Assembly (NCBI GenBank): GCA_049511715.1
Contig: JBEKXU010000031.1
Location: 1 to 64,000, forward strand
Length of the DNA: 64,000 nucleotides
From: JBEKHT01 sp049511715
Lineage (GTDB): Bacteria > Chloroflexota > Anaerolineae > Anaerolineales > RBG-16-64-43
Direction: 5' to 3'
The notes beneath the pieces were generated by a model. That model searched no databases. It saw only the letters and a program-made list of their open reading frames with translations, and was not told where the DNA came from. Below, in pieces: positions 17,225 to 26,621 of this stretch (positions are counted from its first letter, which is position 1; each line of letters opens with the position of its first letter). The position numbers were made by a program, and so were the translations under genes.

Positions 17225-18037
17225 TCAGGCGTTCGAGGCTTCCCTTGCCGTCTCCTCCAGGAACCCCATCAACTCCTTGTGAAAGAACTCCGGCGCATCC
17301 AGGTTGGGCGCATGCCTGGCGTTGGGGACCACGACCAGCCTCGACTTGGGCTCCTCCTGGGACCAGAGGGGCATTGACTTGCGGATGTTGCCTGTCGCAT
17401 CCTTCTCCCCGACGATCAGCAGCAGCGGCTTGTTGATCCGGTAGCCCGGCTCGTAATGGAGGCACTGCGTCGTGGCCATCGTGACTTCGATGAACTCGTC
17501 CTTGCTGAGAAGGGTCACCGCAAGTCGCAGCCGGTCTTGCGACGCTCGGGCCGTCGCCGTGGCCGCCAGGGACTGGTTCACGAGAAGGCTGTACGGATAC
17601 ATCTTCAGCATCGGCCTCGCCGCCTTCAGGGCAAAGGCTTCCACAGAAGACGGCTTTTGGAAGTTCCAGGTGCAGTCCACGCAAACCATGGCCGCCACGC
17701 GCTCAGGGTGATGGAACACCAGCTCCTGGTGCAAGTTGCCCCCCATCGAGTGGCCCACCAGGGTCGCCTGCCCCACCCGGAGATTGTCAAGGATGCCCAG
17801 GAGATCTGCGACCGCGTCCGCGATTGTAAATGACGCCGGGCGCGACAGCCCATGCCCGCGCACATCCCAAGCCAGAACCCGGTATCGCTCCGCTACGATC
17901 GGCAGAGTCGCGTCCCATTCGTGGTGATTCAGCGAGGCGCCGTGGGTGAAAACGACCAGGCCCGCGGCCGGATTGCCGCCCACCCAATAGCGCGTCTTGC
18001 AACCTCTTGCGTCGAGGACTTGCTCCTGAAGCTCCAT
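17225..18037 (-). CDS. Alpha/beta hydrolase (esterase/lactonase type)
   Basis: A 270-residue alpha/beta hydrolase. The oxyanion motif 'FTHGASLNHHEWD', the 'WDVRGHGLSRP' signature after strand 4, the nucleophile elbow 'GHSMGG', the acid in 'VGEKDATGN' and the catalytic His in 'NARHAPNLD' are all present in the usual order. This is the pattern of haloperoxidase-, MhpC- or RutD-like enzymes. The start at 18037 (MELQEQVLDARG) was chosen because upstream in-frame sequence is low-complexity and not conserved in character; the ribosome site is weak (GAGAAG). The substrate is unknown. Confidence 0.85.
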   Translation of the reverse strand: MELQEQVLDARGCKTRYWVGGNPAAGLVVFTHGASLNHHEWDATLPIVAERYRVLAWDVRGHGLSRPASFTIADAVADLLGILDNLRVGQATLVGHSMGGNLHQELVFHHPERVAAMVCVDCTWNFQKPSSVEAFALKAARPMLKMYPYSLLVNQSLAATATARASQDRLRLAVTLLSKDEFIEVTMATTQCLHYEPGYRINKPLLLIVGEKDATGNIRKSMPLWSQEEPKSRLVVVPNARHAPNLDAPEFFHKELMGFLEETAREASNA

Positions 18038-18973
18038 GACTTTTTCTTCTCTGAACGGCAGAAATTTGGCCCGTGCGGGCCCCTTTTGCCCAGCGGCTCC
18101 GCTCGGCGCGCAGCGCGCTGCTGGCACCTCAACCTGCGGAGGACCGGGGTTTTCTCGAACCAGGGATCCGGAGTCCCTGGGAGCCCCCGGACGAACCCGC
18201 GCTGATGGTTCTCGCGCAACGACCCCGGGACAGAACGACGACCCGCCCTGGGTTCTGGGCGCCACGTGCCCTCTTCGAAAATCGCTCTCCGCGTCCCCGG
18301 AGGCCAGATCCCCCAGGCCGGATCGGACATCCGAGGACCGGCTCATGGGCGACAGATGACCGCCACCTGTTCTATCATTTCCACAGGTCCTTGTCCATCA
18401 CCGCTAATGGACTGAGAAGACCCAATGTTGCAACGACAAGTCGATTCGACGTTAAGTGCCTCCGGCGGCGCACGCCAGGCATGCGTGTCTTGGCGCCCCG
18501 GCCAGCCGGACAGGTGGATGGGCAACGGCCTCCGAGGACTCACAGGCATTGACGCGTTCGCAGAGCTGGGGCGAACGATGATAGCGAGCGGGACCTGGGA
18601 GACCGGATGATCGGGTCGGAGAGAACTCCCTCGGGCCCTGAGACGGCGGCCAGAGACTCATTCGCGGAACTGACCCAGATCGGCCAGAAGACTGGAAGAG
18701 TACTCCGCATACGCGTCCTCAGGAGATTTTGATAGGATTGAGGTAACGGCGGCGTCTCATCCAACCGACATGGGCCTACGAAGCCGTACCCCCTGCTAGG
18801 ATTCGCAGGCGACTCAACAGGGAAAGCGCAGCGGCCGTGAACTTTATCCTGGGATTTGACCCCCACGCGCCGCCCTGAGCTGTGTCTCTCCCTAGGGAGC
18901 GGCCACCGCACCCTCCAGAAAGACGGACTCTTGCAACCCATTCCCCCGACAACCTGGAGGCCCAAAGAGGAAA
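18038..18973. other. Long spacer, nothing recognised
   Basis: About 935 bases between divergent genes. Open frames are Arg/Pro/Ser-rich and resemble no family. AAGAGGAAA immediately precedes the Nudix start at 18974. Confidence 0.4.
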
Positions 18974-19426
18974 ATGAGCATGGATCGAGCTATCCTTCTG
19001 GAGGTGGTGAGAAACACCCCTCTCGTTTCCATAGACCTGATCATCAGGAATCAAGACCACGACGTCCTGCTCGGACTCCGAGTGAATCAACCGGCGAAGG
19101 ACACCTGGTTTGTGCCAGGCGGTTGCATTGCCAAAGGAGAGCATATTGAGGAGGCGTTTGAACGCGTGGCGCGCATGGAGCTTGGGGCATCGCTCTCCCT
19201 CAGGCAAACACGTTTCTTGGGCGTCTTCGAGCACTTTTACGATGAGAATTTTGCCGAAGTCCCAGGATTCGGCACCCATTATGTTGTGCTGGCATATGAG
19301 GCGGCCGTGCCGGATTTAGCACGAGAAAACCTAGGCCAGCAACACAGCGACTACCGTTGGTGGAGCCAAGCCGAGATCCTGCGATCAAGCGCCGTCCACC
19401 CTTACACCAAGGCCTACTTCAAATAG
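18974..19426 (+). CDS. gmm: GDP-mannose mannosyl hydrolase-type Nudix protein
   Basis: A 150-residue Nudix-fold enzyme that closely follows the Gmm/NudD pattern, which hydrolyses GDP-mannose to GDP and mannose: 'EVVRNTPLVSIDLIIRNQ', 'DTWFVPGGCIAKGE', then 'AFERVARMELG', 'GVFEHFYDENF', 'THYVVLAYE' and 'HSDYRWWS' occur in the family order. As in Gmm, the Nudix box departs from the standard catalytic consensus. These enzymes tune nucleotide-sugar pools for glycan synthesis. No glycosyltransferase genes are adjacent, so the pathway is not defined here. The start is the first of two close ATGs, with AGAGGAAA upstream. Confidence 0.85.
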   Translation: MSMDRAILLEVVRNTPLVSIDLIIRNQDHDVLLGLRVNQPAKDTWFVPGGCIAKGEHIEEAFERVARMELGASLSLRQTRFLGVFEHFYDENFAEVPGFGTHYVVLAYEAAVPDLARENLGQQHSDYRWWSQAEILRSSAVHPYTKAYFK

Positions 19427-20170
19427 GCACGCGGCAATCTCGTACTCCATCACAGGATCTTGTCGAGTTTCCGCCGGGGCCGCTTTCGGTGGGGGAGGAA
19501 CAGACCCACAAGGTGGAAGGGACTAAGCCAGACACCGGCACACTGCTCGTGATATCGCCACCGATTCGGTGAAGGACAGGCTTGCTTGGTTCTGTCATGC
19601 TGGAGACAAACAAGGTCTGTCGCAGGCGGTCCTGATCACTAAGCAACAGAAGGTCGACCTTCAAGTCATGGAGCAATGATCCCGGTCCGAAGGAAAGAGC
19701 AAGGAGTTCGGGGCCGTCAAGAGGCCCCCTTCTGGATGACAGGCGCAAAAAGATCCATGAGGCTCTGCGTGTTCGCCGCCCCTCCAAGCTCTTCCGTGGC
19801 CACCCCTGTTTTCTGGCCCAGTTCCCGCTCGCCATTCTCCCCCGCTTGCTCGTTCCTTCCAGATCTTTCCTGTCTTCCATATTCCCATCACCATCCCACC
19901 GCGTTGAGGATCACTTCACCAGAGGGTTGCGCCCTCCAATGGCCGGAATCGACACCTGAGGCTGGCCGCCGAGCCCTAAAGCCTAAGACTCGAATAGCGT
20001 AGGTCCGTGAGAACCCTCGCGTCCCGACAGATTGCCCTCATCCAACGCTGCTCATCCCACCCCCTCCCCTTCCAGGTCTCCGTCTTTCCAAGTTGGCGCA
20101 CAGAGTCCCTGGGCAAAGGCCTTCTTTGGTTATTGATCATGCAGGCGCCTGCTTACACCGTCTAGGCGAC
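19427..20170. other. Long spacer, nothing recognised
   Basis: About 745 bases upstream of the FGGY kinase promoter. No protein-like frame or RNA structure was recognised on either strand. Confidence 0.35.
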
Positions 20171-20198
20171 TTGACAACATTTGGCACCCTGCTGTAGT
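20171..20198 (+). promoter_or_regulatory. Probable sigma-70 promoter of the FGGY kinase gene
   Basis: A perfect TTGACA (20171-20176) is followed 16 bases later by TGTAGT (20193-20198), in an AT-richer stretch unlike the surroundings. The kinase ATG lies about 43 bases downstream. Confidence 0.45.
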
Positions 20199-20241
20199 TT
20201 TAATCGCGGGTCCCTCGACGACCATCCATGAGGTCAATCAA

Positions 20242-21933
20242 ATGCCTAACACCACCCGCACTCGGACAGCCCAGCGGAAACGCCCGGCGGCTTCAAGCAA
20301 AAAGGTTGTCGCAAAACGAAAGGAGAGCGTCATCGCCGATCATGTCGGCAAGTACATCCTGGCCATCGACCTGGGCACCTCCAGCGCCAAGGTAGCCCTG
20401 GTTTCTGAGCGCGGAGAGGTCGTGGGCTGGGAGGGGGAACCCCTCCAGCTATTCCTCCTGCCCGGAGGCGGGGCTGAACAGGATCCCGAAGATTGGTGGA
20501 CTGCCGTGGTGAAATCTGCCAAGCGCCTGCTGGCAAAGCGCTTGGTCCCGGCCGAAGCGGTAGTCGCCGTTTGCGCCTCCACCCAGGGACAAGGAACCGT
20601 CCCTGTGGACCTCGAAGGGAACTGCCTCACCCGCTGTCATATCTGGCTGGACGCGCGAGGGGCAGCGTTTGTTCGGAGCCGGGTCGGCAGCGGGCTGGCA
20701 GTGGCCGGATACGAGCTAGTCAAACTGCAGAGATACCTCCGCTTAACCGGGGGCGCGCCCTCCCTTTCCGGCAAGGACCGCTTCGGCCATATGCTGTTTA
20801 TCAAGCGCGAAATGCCGGAGGTCTACGCGAAGACTTACAAGTTCCTGGATGTCCTGGACTACATCGACCTGCGTCTGACCGGCCAGTTCCTCACCTCCAC
20901 CGATTCGGTCGTCGGGACCTGGATGACGGACAACCGCAATCCAGGCTCGATCCACTACGACCCGCAACTCGTCCGCTGGGGGGAGATCGACGCTGAGAAG
21001 CTTCCGAACATCCGCAGAAGCATTGATGTGCTGGGGCCGCTGAAGGCGGAGGTGGCTGACGAACTGGGTCTGGGGCGCGATGTCAAAGTGGTCACCGGGG
21101 CCTTCGACATTCCGGCCGCGGCGGTCGGATCTGGGGCGGCCCGAGACTACGAGGCTCACCTGTACCTCGGCACCTCCTCCTGGGTGGGCGTCCATACGCC
21201 GTTCATGAAGACAGACTTGTTTCACTCCATGGCCTCGCTGCCTTGCGCGAACCCCGACCGGTTCCTGCTGATGGCGGCCCAGGAGACGGCCGGGGGGAAC
21301 CTCACCTTTCTGCGGGACAACCTTCTCTATCACAAGGATCGCCTGCTGGGCGCCGTAAGACCCGGCGACTACTTCGCCGCCCTCAACGAGGTGGCCGCAG
21401 ACGTCCCGGCCGGGAGCCGGGGTCTCATCTACACCCCCTGGCTGTACGGGGAGCGCGCACCGGTGGACGACCCTTGGGTGCGGGCGGGAATCCACAACCT
21501 GTCGCTGGATAGCACGCGCAGCGATATCGTGCGGGCCATGCTGGAAGGCGTGGCATACAACACTCGCTGGATTTTCGTGCTCGCAGAGAAATTCTGCGGG
21601 CGCCGGCTGGACGCGATCAACATGGTCGGCGGCGGGGCCAGTTCCGATGTGTGGTGCCAGATCCAAGCCGATGTGCTCAACCGCACCGTCCGCCAAGTCC
21701 GGGATCCCGTCCAGTCGAACGCGGTAGGGGCCGCGTTCATCGCCTGGGTTGGCCTGGGATTCATTCGCTTCGAGGACATCCCTTCCCTGGTTCGCATCCA
21801 GAAGGAATACCAGCCGAACCCGGACCACCGGAAGCTTTACGACGGCATGTACGCGGAGTTTCTTCAGCTATACAAAGCGACGCATGCCATCTACGGGCGA
21901 CTCAACTCTGCAGGATCGCCTCGGGGCTCCTGA
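20242..21933 (+). CDS. FGGY-family sugar kinase (xylulokinase-like) with basic N-terminal tail
   Basis: A 563-residue ATP-dependent carbohydrate kinase of the FGGY family, closest in layout to xylulokinase. Residues about 37-290 are the first ASKHA lobe ('LAIDLGTSSAKVALV' phosphate loop, 'QDPEDWW', 'STQGQG', 'IWLDARG'). The second lobe carries 'GAFDIPAAAVGSG', 'LYLGTSSWVG' and the FGGY adenosine motif 'AINMVGGGASSDVWCQI'. Unusually, about 36 extra residues precede the kinase, rich in Lys/Arg (KRPAASSKKVVAKRK), which ordinary xylulokinases lack. The start is supported by the promoter just upstream. The sugar specificity is not determined. Confidence 0.88.
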   Translation: MPNTTRTRTAQRKRPAASSKKVVAKRKESVIADHVGKYILAIDLGTSSAKVALVSERGEVVGWEGEPLQLFLLPGGGAEQDPEDWWTAVVKSAKRLLAKRLVPAEAVVAVCASTQGQGTVPVDLEGNCLTRCHIWLDARGAAFVRSRVGSGLAVAGYELVKLQRYLRLTGGAPSLSGKDRFGHMLFIKREMPEVYAKTYKFLDVLDYIDLRLTGQFLTSTDSVVGTWMTDNRNPGSIHYDPQLVRWGEIDAEKLPNIRRSIDVLGPLKAEVADELGLGRDVKVVTGAFDIPAAAVGSGAARDYEAHLYLGTSSWVGVHTPFMKTDLFHSMASLPCANPDRFLLMAAQETAGGNLTFLRDNLLYHKDRLLGAVRPGDYFAALNEVAADVPAGSRGLIYTPWLYGERAPVDDPWVRAGIHNLSLDSTRSDIVRAMLEGVAYNTRWIFVLAEKFCGRRLDAINMVGGGASSDVWCQIQADVLNRTVRQVRDPVQSNAVGAAFIAWVGLGFIRFEDIPSLVRIQKEYQPNPDHRKLYDGMYAEFLQLYKATHAIYGRLNSAGSPRGS

Positions 21934-22330
21934 CGCACGAGGTCGCCACAGCGCCGCGGCCCGGAGAGCCCGCTCATGCTCCCGTCAGCGCGAAATACAA
22001 GAAGCTGGCGGCAGGGTCCCCACAAGGCTCTCCGCCAGTTCCAGGTTTTGCCTTGTCCCCACGATTAAAGGAAACTGGCGCCATGCACCCTCCCACATGG
22101 CAAAAACGAGGAACCGCTCATGATTTCCGGGCGACTCGGGCTGCTCGCTAATGAGTGGCTTCGGGGAGACTTGTCTCGTACTGATGCGTACCGGGTGAGC
22201 CGCTTCGCGAGCGCCGCCAGGATTTTGCAAATGAATCACGGATGCAGCGACCATCCAGGGGCTTGAGTTTTGGCCGCCTGAACGAGAGGTGGGCCGTGGT
22301 TGAAGCAGGAAGCGTCGATCTGGCCGCTTC
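21934..22330. other. Spacer between convergent genes
   Basis: About 400 bases between the FGGY kinase and the terminator of the CHAP gene. No gene was recognised. Confidence 0.35.
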
Positions 22331-22364
22331 AAAAATAAAGCACCCGGCGGATCGCGCCGGGTGC
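22331..22364 (-). terminator. Rho-independent terminator of the CHAP gene
   Basis: On the minus strand a perfect 10-bp stem (GCACCCGGCG pairing with CGCCGGGTGC, plus strand 22340-22364) is followed by CTTTATTTTTG. It lies about 80 bases beyond the CHAP stop codon. Confidence 0.8.
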
Positions 22365-22442
22365 GGTATCTCTGCCCTCCCAGGGGGGCGCTCGCCTGCT
22401 CCGATTTTGCAGGAGAAGCGAGGGCGGGCCGCGCCAGTCAGT

Positions 22443-22928
22443 CTATCTTGCGTAGTAAGCGATGTAGTTGGAACCCCAACTCTTCGGATACAGGATCGTC
22501 ATGTTCGAGACGTTCGTGCAGCCATCCTCGGTGGATTGGGCATAGCCTTGATTGGCTCCACGAAAGGTATTCAGCCAGTCGGATTTTCCATAGGCCCAGG
22601 TCTGCACCTTCACCACAACCGCCACATGGCCCGTGCTCCATATGCCGTGGCCAAATCGGGGCTGGAAAACGGCTACGTCTCCGACGTGGGGCGTGCCGTC
22701 CTGCCTGAAACCATTGGCGACCAGCAACGGTGCCATGCTCTTGCCGTTCGTAGGATGCCCCGTCAGGTGAAAGCGGTTCATGATGTAGTCAACGCACTGG
22801 CATGCCTTCGCCCCCTGGACTACGCTGGCCTGGACCTGCGGAACAGAGGCTGTGGTCACGAGCATCATGCCTCCTAAGAGGAGGCCCAGGAAGGATTTGT
22901 AGGCGAGCTTTCCAACGCCGGTGAGCAT
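22443..22928 (-). CDS. Secreted CHAP-domain hydrolase
   Basis: A 161-residue secreted protein with a signal peptide (residues 1-34, 'LGLLLGGMMLVTTASVPQVQA') and one CHAP domain. CHAP domains are Cys/His amidases or endopeptidases acting on peptidoglycan stem or cross-bridge peptides. The probable nucleophile is Cys45 in 'ACQCVDYIM' and the probable catalytic His is His101 in 'STGHVAVVV'; 'PHVGDVAVFQP' matches the usual pre-His turn. No binding domain is attached, so it is a minimal hydrolase. GGGAGGTG precedes the ATG and a strong terminator follows, indicating a monocistronic unit. A cell-wall remodelling role is inferred. Confidence 0.85.
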   Translation of the reverse strand: MLTGVGKLAYKSFLGLLLGGMMLVTTASVPQVQASVVQGAKACQCVDYIMNRFHLTGHPTNGKSMAPLLVANGFRQDGTPHVGDVAVFQPRFGHGIWSTGHVAVVVKVQTWAYGKSDWLNTFRGANQGYAQSTEDGCTNVSNMTILYPKSWGSNYIAYYAR

Positions 22929-24207
22929 CGGTCACCTCCCGTGCTGTCAATGGGTGTCGCGGCGGCGCACCCAACGGACCAGGGCTAGGCGGGCTAGCCA
23001 GGCGCGGCCCGTGCTTTCCTCTCCCTCAGGACCCGTTCGGCACTGAGCAACGGATCCCGGCCACGGTCACGCAAAAGCTGCCTCCCGTTTGAGGGACTCA
23101 TTCTTGCATCGATCTCCATGGTATTCGCAATTGGGAGCGGTTCACCCTCGATTCTTATTCTGCAACGGAATTGCACCGCTGCGGGAGCCGCTCACCACCG
23201 GCCCGCCCCCCGCCCCATCCCGAGATTCATCGTAGGCGAGGGGAGGCAGCATTCGGCAGCCCAGTCCAACCGCGGAACCTTCCCGGCACCTCTCCCAGTC
23301 GACGCCCTGCAGAAATCGCGAGTGCTCGGGTTTGGGGGTCCCGTTTCCGGCCGGAGAATTTTCTCCCCTCGAGGAACCAGAGCGGTTCACGATCCCATTC
23401 TTGGGCGTATTTCCATCCCCCTGCGATCGAGGCGGGACTTGTGGCTGTGTCACCTTTCCAATCGCCGCCGCAAACTGGGATCGACCTTCCCTTCCCCTTC
23501 GGGCGCCTGCCCCACGAGATTCAGCGCTGCCAGCAGGTCGGCGTCCGGGGCCATTACAACCCTTGGATCGAGGCCAACCCACGGTCGCTTCTGTTTGAAA
23601 GAAATGCCACCAAATTCATCTCTTTTTATGGTCTCCTTGTTCATGTCCAATTCAGAGATTTGGAGTAAGCTTGTTGCGTCAAGCAAGGGTCATCCGGCGA
23701 GCGATCAGGGCCGAACCGGCCGGGTACCTGGGCTGGATCCTTAGGCGGACCCAATCGAGCGAGATGCCTTTTCTTCGTCACGCTCCGATGTCGTGCACCT
23801 CATTGTTTTGGAGCCCCAACCGGCAAGGATGGGGAACCATGCAATCCCTGAGCCTGCGTCCAGCAGAAAGTGCTCTTGCGCCAGGCTCTCAACCCAGATG
23901 CTCAAACCAGATTCCCATCGACGTGCTAAGATATAGGGGGTCCGGCGTGTCTTTCCCAGGCGGATTTCCAGGTTAGCTTGATTGCGGAGGGCAGAGCCGG
24001 CGGCAAAAGCGTTTGTTGGCAAAATTCAGAGAAGAGGCGAGCAACATCGAGGCGGATGGCCTGCTCGGGGCCGCCGCAAACGCGCTGCGGAATGATCCGC
24101 CCGAGCATGACTTGGAACAGGAAACCGACGCGCATGCACCGCGTGCCTTGCTCTTGCCCCTCAGAACCGCGGGCAACTGCTAAAGGCGTACAAGGAGGAA
24201 TCCGAAG
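22929..24207. other. Very long spacer, nothing firmly recognised
   Basis: About 1.28 kb. A minus-strand frame at 23686-23450 (78 codons, with a KQKRPWVGLDPRVV stretch) has more protein-like composition than the others but matches no family I know. AAGGAGG stands before the lipoprotein start at 24208. Confidence 0.35.
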
Positions 24208-25338
24208 ATGAAGACATCTATTCGCACAGCCGTCTTTGCCCTGATGGCCCTGTCGCTGGCAACTGCCGGGTGTGCTGCGGACGCGGCTCCGGTGCCGGAC
24301 GCCCCCTCCTCTCCAACGCCGGACTTGCTCGGGACCATTCAGGCCCTGCAGACCCAGATCGCCGCGGTCACGCCGACACCGGTTCCCGTTGTCGTGCCAG
24401 CGGCGACTGCCGCGCCAGCCTCCACGATTTGCACGGGGACGAACCTGGCCAATATCCTGTCGGTGTCCATGGCCGACCGGACTTACGTCGCGGCGGGTTC
24501 CGCTTTCACGATGACCTGGACCCTGGAGAATGTCGGCACCTGCACCTGGACTCCAGACTACACCCTGGTCTTTGACGGCGGCACCCCCCTGAACGGGCCA
24601 TCCTCGCAGGCCCTGAACGCGACGGTCCCGCCAGGTGGGTCGATCGCGATCTCGGTCCCCCTGGTCGCGCCAAGCACGGACGGCACGTATCAGGGTTGGT
24701 GGAAGCTGAGCACTCCGTGGGGGGTTCACTTCGGGATAGGCACTAACGGAACAAGCGACTTCTGGGTGTTGATTAACACGACGCCAAGCGTGACCTATCC
24801 ATCCTATCCCTACAGCGCGCCTTACTACTACACCTGCACCTGGGGAACGGTGGGGAACCTGGCCGAGTTCATCACCGAGACCATCCCGGACGGGACCTAC
24901 ATCGCGCCGGGCAGCGCCTTCACCAAGACTTGGACCCTGGAGAACATCGGCAGCTGCACCTGGACGACCAGCTACTATTTGGTCTTTGACGGCGGCACTC
25001 AGATGGGAGCGCCGTCTTCCATCCCCCTGCCGACGACCGTCCTGCCAGGGCAGGAGGTCACCCTCTACGTCAACATGGTGGCTCCGTCGAGCTACGGCCG
25101 ATATCAGGGGTACTGGAAGCTGAGCACCCCGGAGGGGTATCGCTTCGGGCTGGGTTCCAGCGGCACAGGCGACTTCTGGGCGTTGATTAGCACGGGGACG
25201 GTCTTCAACTATTTCACTGGCTTTTTCTCTCGCCCTCCCTTTCACTACGGCTATGGCTATCACGGTTACCATCCCCCCGCGCCCACGCCTCGCGGGTACT
25301 GCTGGGGGCCTCACGGCTGGTATGTCTGCCTGCGCTGA
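24208..25338 (+). CDS. Lipoprotein with two NBR1-type FW Ig domains
   Basis: A 376-residue predicted lipoprotein: signal peptide with lipobox 'ATAGC' (Cys22), a Pro/Thr/Ala linker to about residue 75, and two consecutive FW ('four-tryptophan', NBR1-like Ig) domains at about 85-190 and 222-330. Each repeats the family landmarks: 'F-T-x-T-W-T-L-E-N-x-G-x-C-T-W', 'Y-x-L-V-F-D-G-G', 'V-A-P-S' and 'G-x-Y-Q-G-x-W-K-L-S-T-P'. The tail is rich in Tyr, Gly, His and Pro with a final Cys pair (YCWGPHGWYVC). FW domains in Chloroflexota are usually surface or extracytoplasmic modules of unknown ligand. AAGGAGG precedes the ATG and a hairpin follows the stop. Confidence 0.88.
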   Translation: MKTSIRTAVFALMALSLATAGCAADAAPVPDAPSSPTPDLLGTIQALQTQIAAVTPTPVPVVVPAATAAPASTICTGTNLANILSVSMADRTYVAAGSAFTMTWTLENVGTCTWTPDYTLVFDGGTPLNGPSSQALNATVPPGGSIAISVPLVAPSTDGTYQGWWKLSTPWGVHFGIGTNGTSDFWVLINTTPSVTYPSYPYSAPYYYTCTWGTVGNLAEFITETIPDGTYIAPGSAFTKTWTLENIGSCTWTTSYYLVFDGGTQMGAPSSIPLPTTVLPGQEVTLYVNMVAPSSYGRYQGYWKLSTPEGYRFGLGSSGTGDFWALISTGTVFNYFTGFFSRPPFHYGYGYHGYHPPAPTPRGYCWGPHGWYVCLR

Positions 25339-25379
25339 GGCCTGAGGCACAGATCGCAGAAAGACAGGTTGCTTAATCC

Positions 25380-25403
25380 GAGCGGGGCCTCCGGGCCCCG
25401 CTC
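25380..25403 (+). terminator. GC-rich hairpin after the FW lipoprotein gene
   Basis: GAGCGGGGCC pairs with GGCCCCGCTC around a TCCG loop, about 40 bases past the stop at 25338. The following TTCAATCT is only weakly T-rich, so termination is likely but not certain. Confidence 0.6.
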
Positions 25404-25658
25404 TTCAATCTCCGAAGAGCAGAGCCGGGGTCTCCTCGGCGTGGCAATCAAGTCAGGGCTTTGCGGGACGAGCCGAGTGTCGAGGCCCTGAGGACTTCAG
25501 GGAGCGTTCCCCGGCCCGTCCAGAGCACCTTGTCGGATTCCCTCTTCTCTCGACAACTTGGCAGGTGAAAGGCTGGATGACCAAGCGTCGCACCTGGGGC
25601 CGCGACGGTCAGGGCCCGGCGGAGACGAAGGGAATCCCCTCTGCCGGCGTTGTCTGGA
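25404..25658. other. Spacer between convergent genes
   Basis: About 255 bases between the lipoprotein hairpin and the stop of the toroid protein. Nothing was recognised. Confidence 0.3.
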
Positions 25659-26621
25659 TCACGGCTCCGCCACGGGAGAAGGCAGGCGTCCCGCCTGTTG
25701 CAGGACCCAGGCCGCATGCAGCGACACCCAGCAATCGGTTTCCGCCCGGCCGCCCAGCGCGGCATACGTCCGCCGCCGGTAGGGGCTGCCGCCGTGCCAG
25801 CGGCCGTCCTTCCCGCGGCGCTGCTCAACCCAGTCCAATGCCGGCGCCGCGCCCGGATGGTCAAGGAGCCCCAGCTCGCCCAGGACACGCAGGGCGAACA
25901 GGATGTCGGCTTGATAGAAGAGGGGAAAGCTCATCCGGAACCAAAGCGGGCTGGGCCGGCCCTTTTCTGGCGTCGGGTAGTCCGCCTCCTCCAGGCGGAA
26001 GGCGTCGAGAAGAAAAGCCGTCCCTTCCTCAATCGCGCTTTCCACCTCCTCCGTACGGCTCTCTTTTGGGACGGCCGCCAGCCCCCACAGGGCACGGAGG
26101 GCGCCCCACGCACAAGCGCGCCCATCGTTGGCCCGGCAGCGGCATGGCCCCCGCGCAAGATCGTAGCAAACGTGGCGGACCACCTGCTCGACTTGCGGGT
26201 CCTCAATGCGGCACGCCGGAACGGCATAGCGGAGCAGGTTGCCCCACAGGCAGGACCAGTCGGTGGTCCCGGCGCTCATATGCTGATCGAGTATCCCGCG
26301 GGTTGCCGCCAGCATATATTCGGAACCCTTGCGAAAGCGCCGATCCCCAGGTTTCACATCGAGTTCGGCCAGCAGCACCATGCTCCAATGAGTGCTGAAG
26401 TACTTCGGGGTGTAGAAGCTGTGCTCTCTCTTCCACGATCCGCTTGGGGTCTGGCGGCCCAGGATGGCGACCGCCGGCCCGCGCCTCAAGATGTCCTGCC
26501 GAGCTCTCCGAGCCCGCAAATCCTCAGACGAGTAGCCGAGCAGGCCGGTCAAGGTCAGGTAGCGGATGGAAGGAGTTGAAGCGCCGAGCAGCCAGTCCGT
26601 AAATTCAGCTTCCGCTTTCAC
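25659..26621 (-). CDS. Terpene-cyclase/prenyltransferase-like toroid protein
   Basis: A 320-residue protein that appears to be an all-helical alpha/alpha toroid of the squalene-cyclase/prenyltransferase beta-subunit type. Evidence is the recurrence of helix pairs with short turns: 'AILGRQTPSGSW', 'LLAELDVKPGDRRFRKGSEYML', 'LDWVEQRRGKDGRWHGGSPY' (a QW-like motif) and 'DCWVSLHAAWVLQQAG'. It lacks a DxDD cyclase motif. The Cys and His residues 'CLWGNLLRYAVPAC', 'CYDLARGPCRCRANDGRACAWGAL' might bind metal. The GTG start at 26621 has GGGAG five bases upstream; an in-frame upstream extension without ribosome site is rejected. Function is unknown. Confidence 0.7.
   Translation of the reverse strand: MKAEAEFTDWLLGASTPSIRYLTLTGLLGYSSEDLRARRARQDILRRGPAVAILGRQTPSGSWKREHSFYTPKYFSTHWSMVLLAELDVKPGDRRFRKGSEYMLAATRGILDQHMSAGTTDWSCLWGNLLRYAVPACRIEDPQVEQVVRHVCYDLARGPCRCRANDGRACAWGALRALWGLAAVPKESRTEEVESAIEEGTAFLLDAFRLEEADYPTPEKGRPSPLWFRMSFPLFYQADILFALRVLGELGLLDHPGAAPALDWVEQRRGKDGRWHGGSPYRRRTYAALGGRAETDCWVSLHAAWVLQQAGRLPSPVAEP

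Noticed and set aside
23118..23744. Possible 208-codon gene in the long spacer
   Set aside because: Ser/Pro/Arg-rich composition, no family resemblance, no ribosome site, and overlapping open frames in all other registers.
23926..25350. Long minus-strand open frame (474 codons)
   Set aside because: It lies antisense to the FW-domain lipoprotein, is rich in Arg/Gly/Pro/Asp and has no recognisable motif. It is a by-product of high G+C codon bias.
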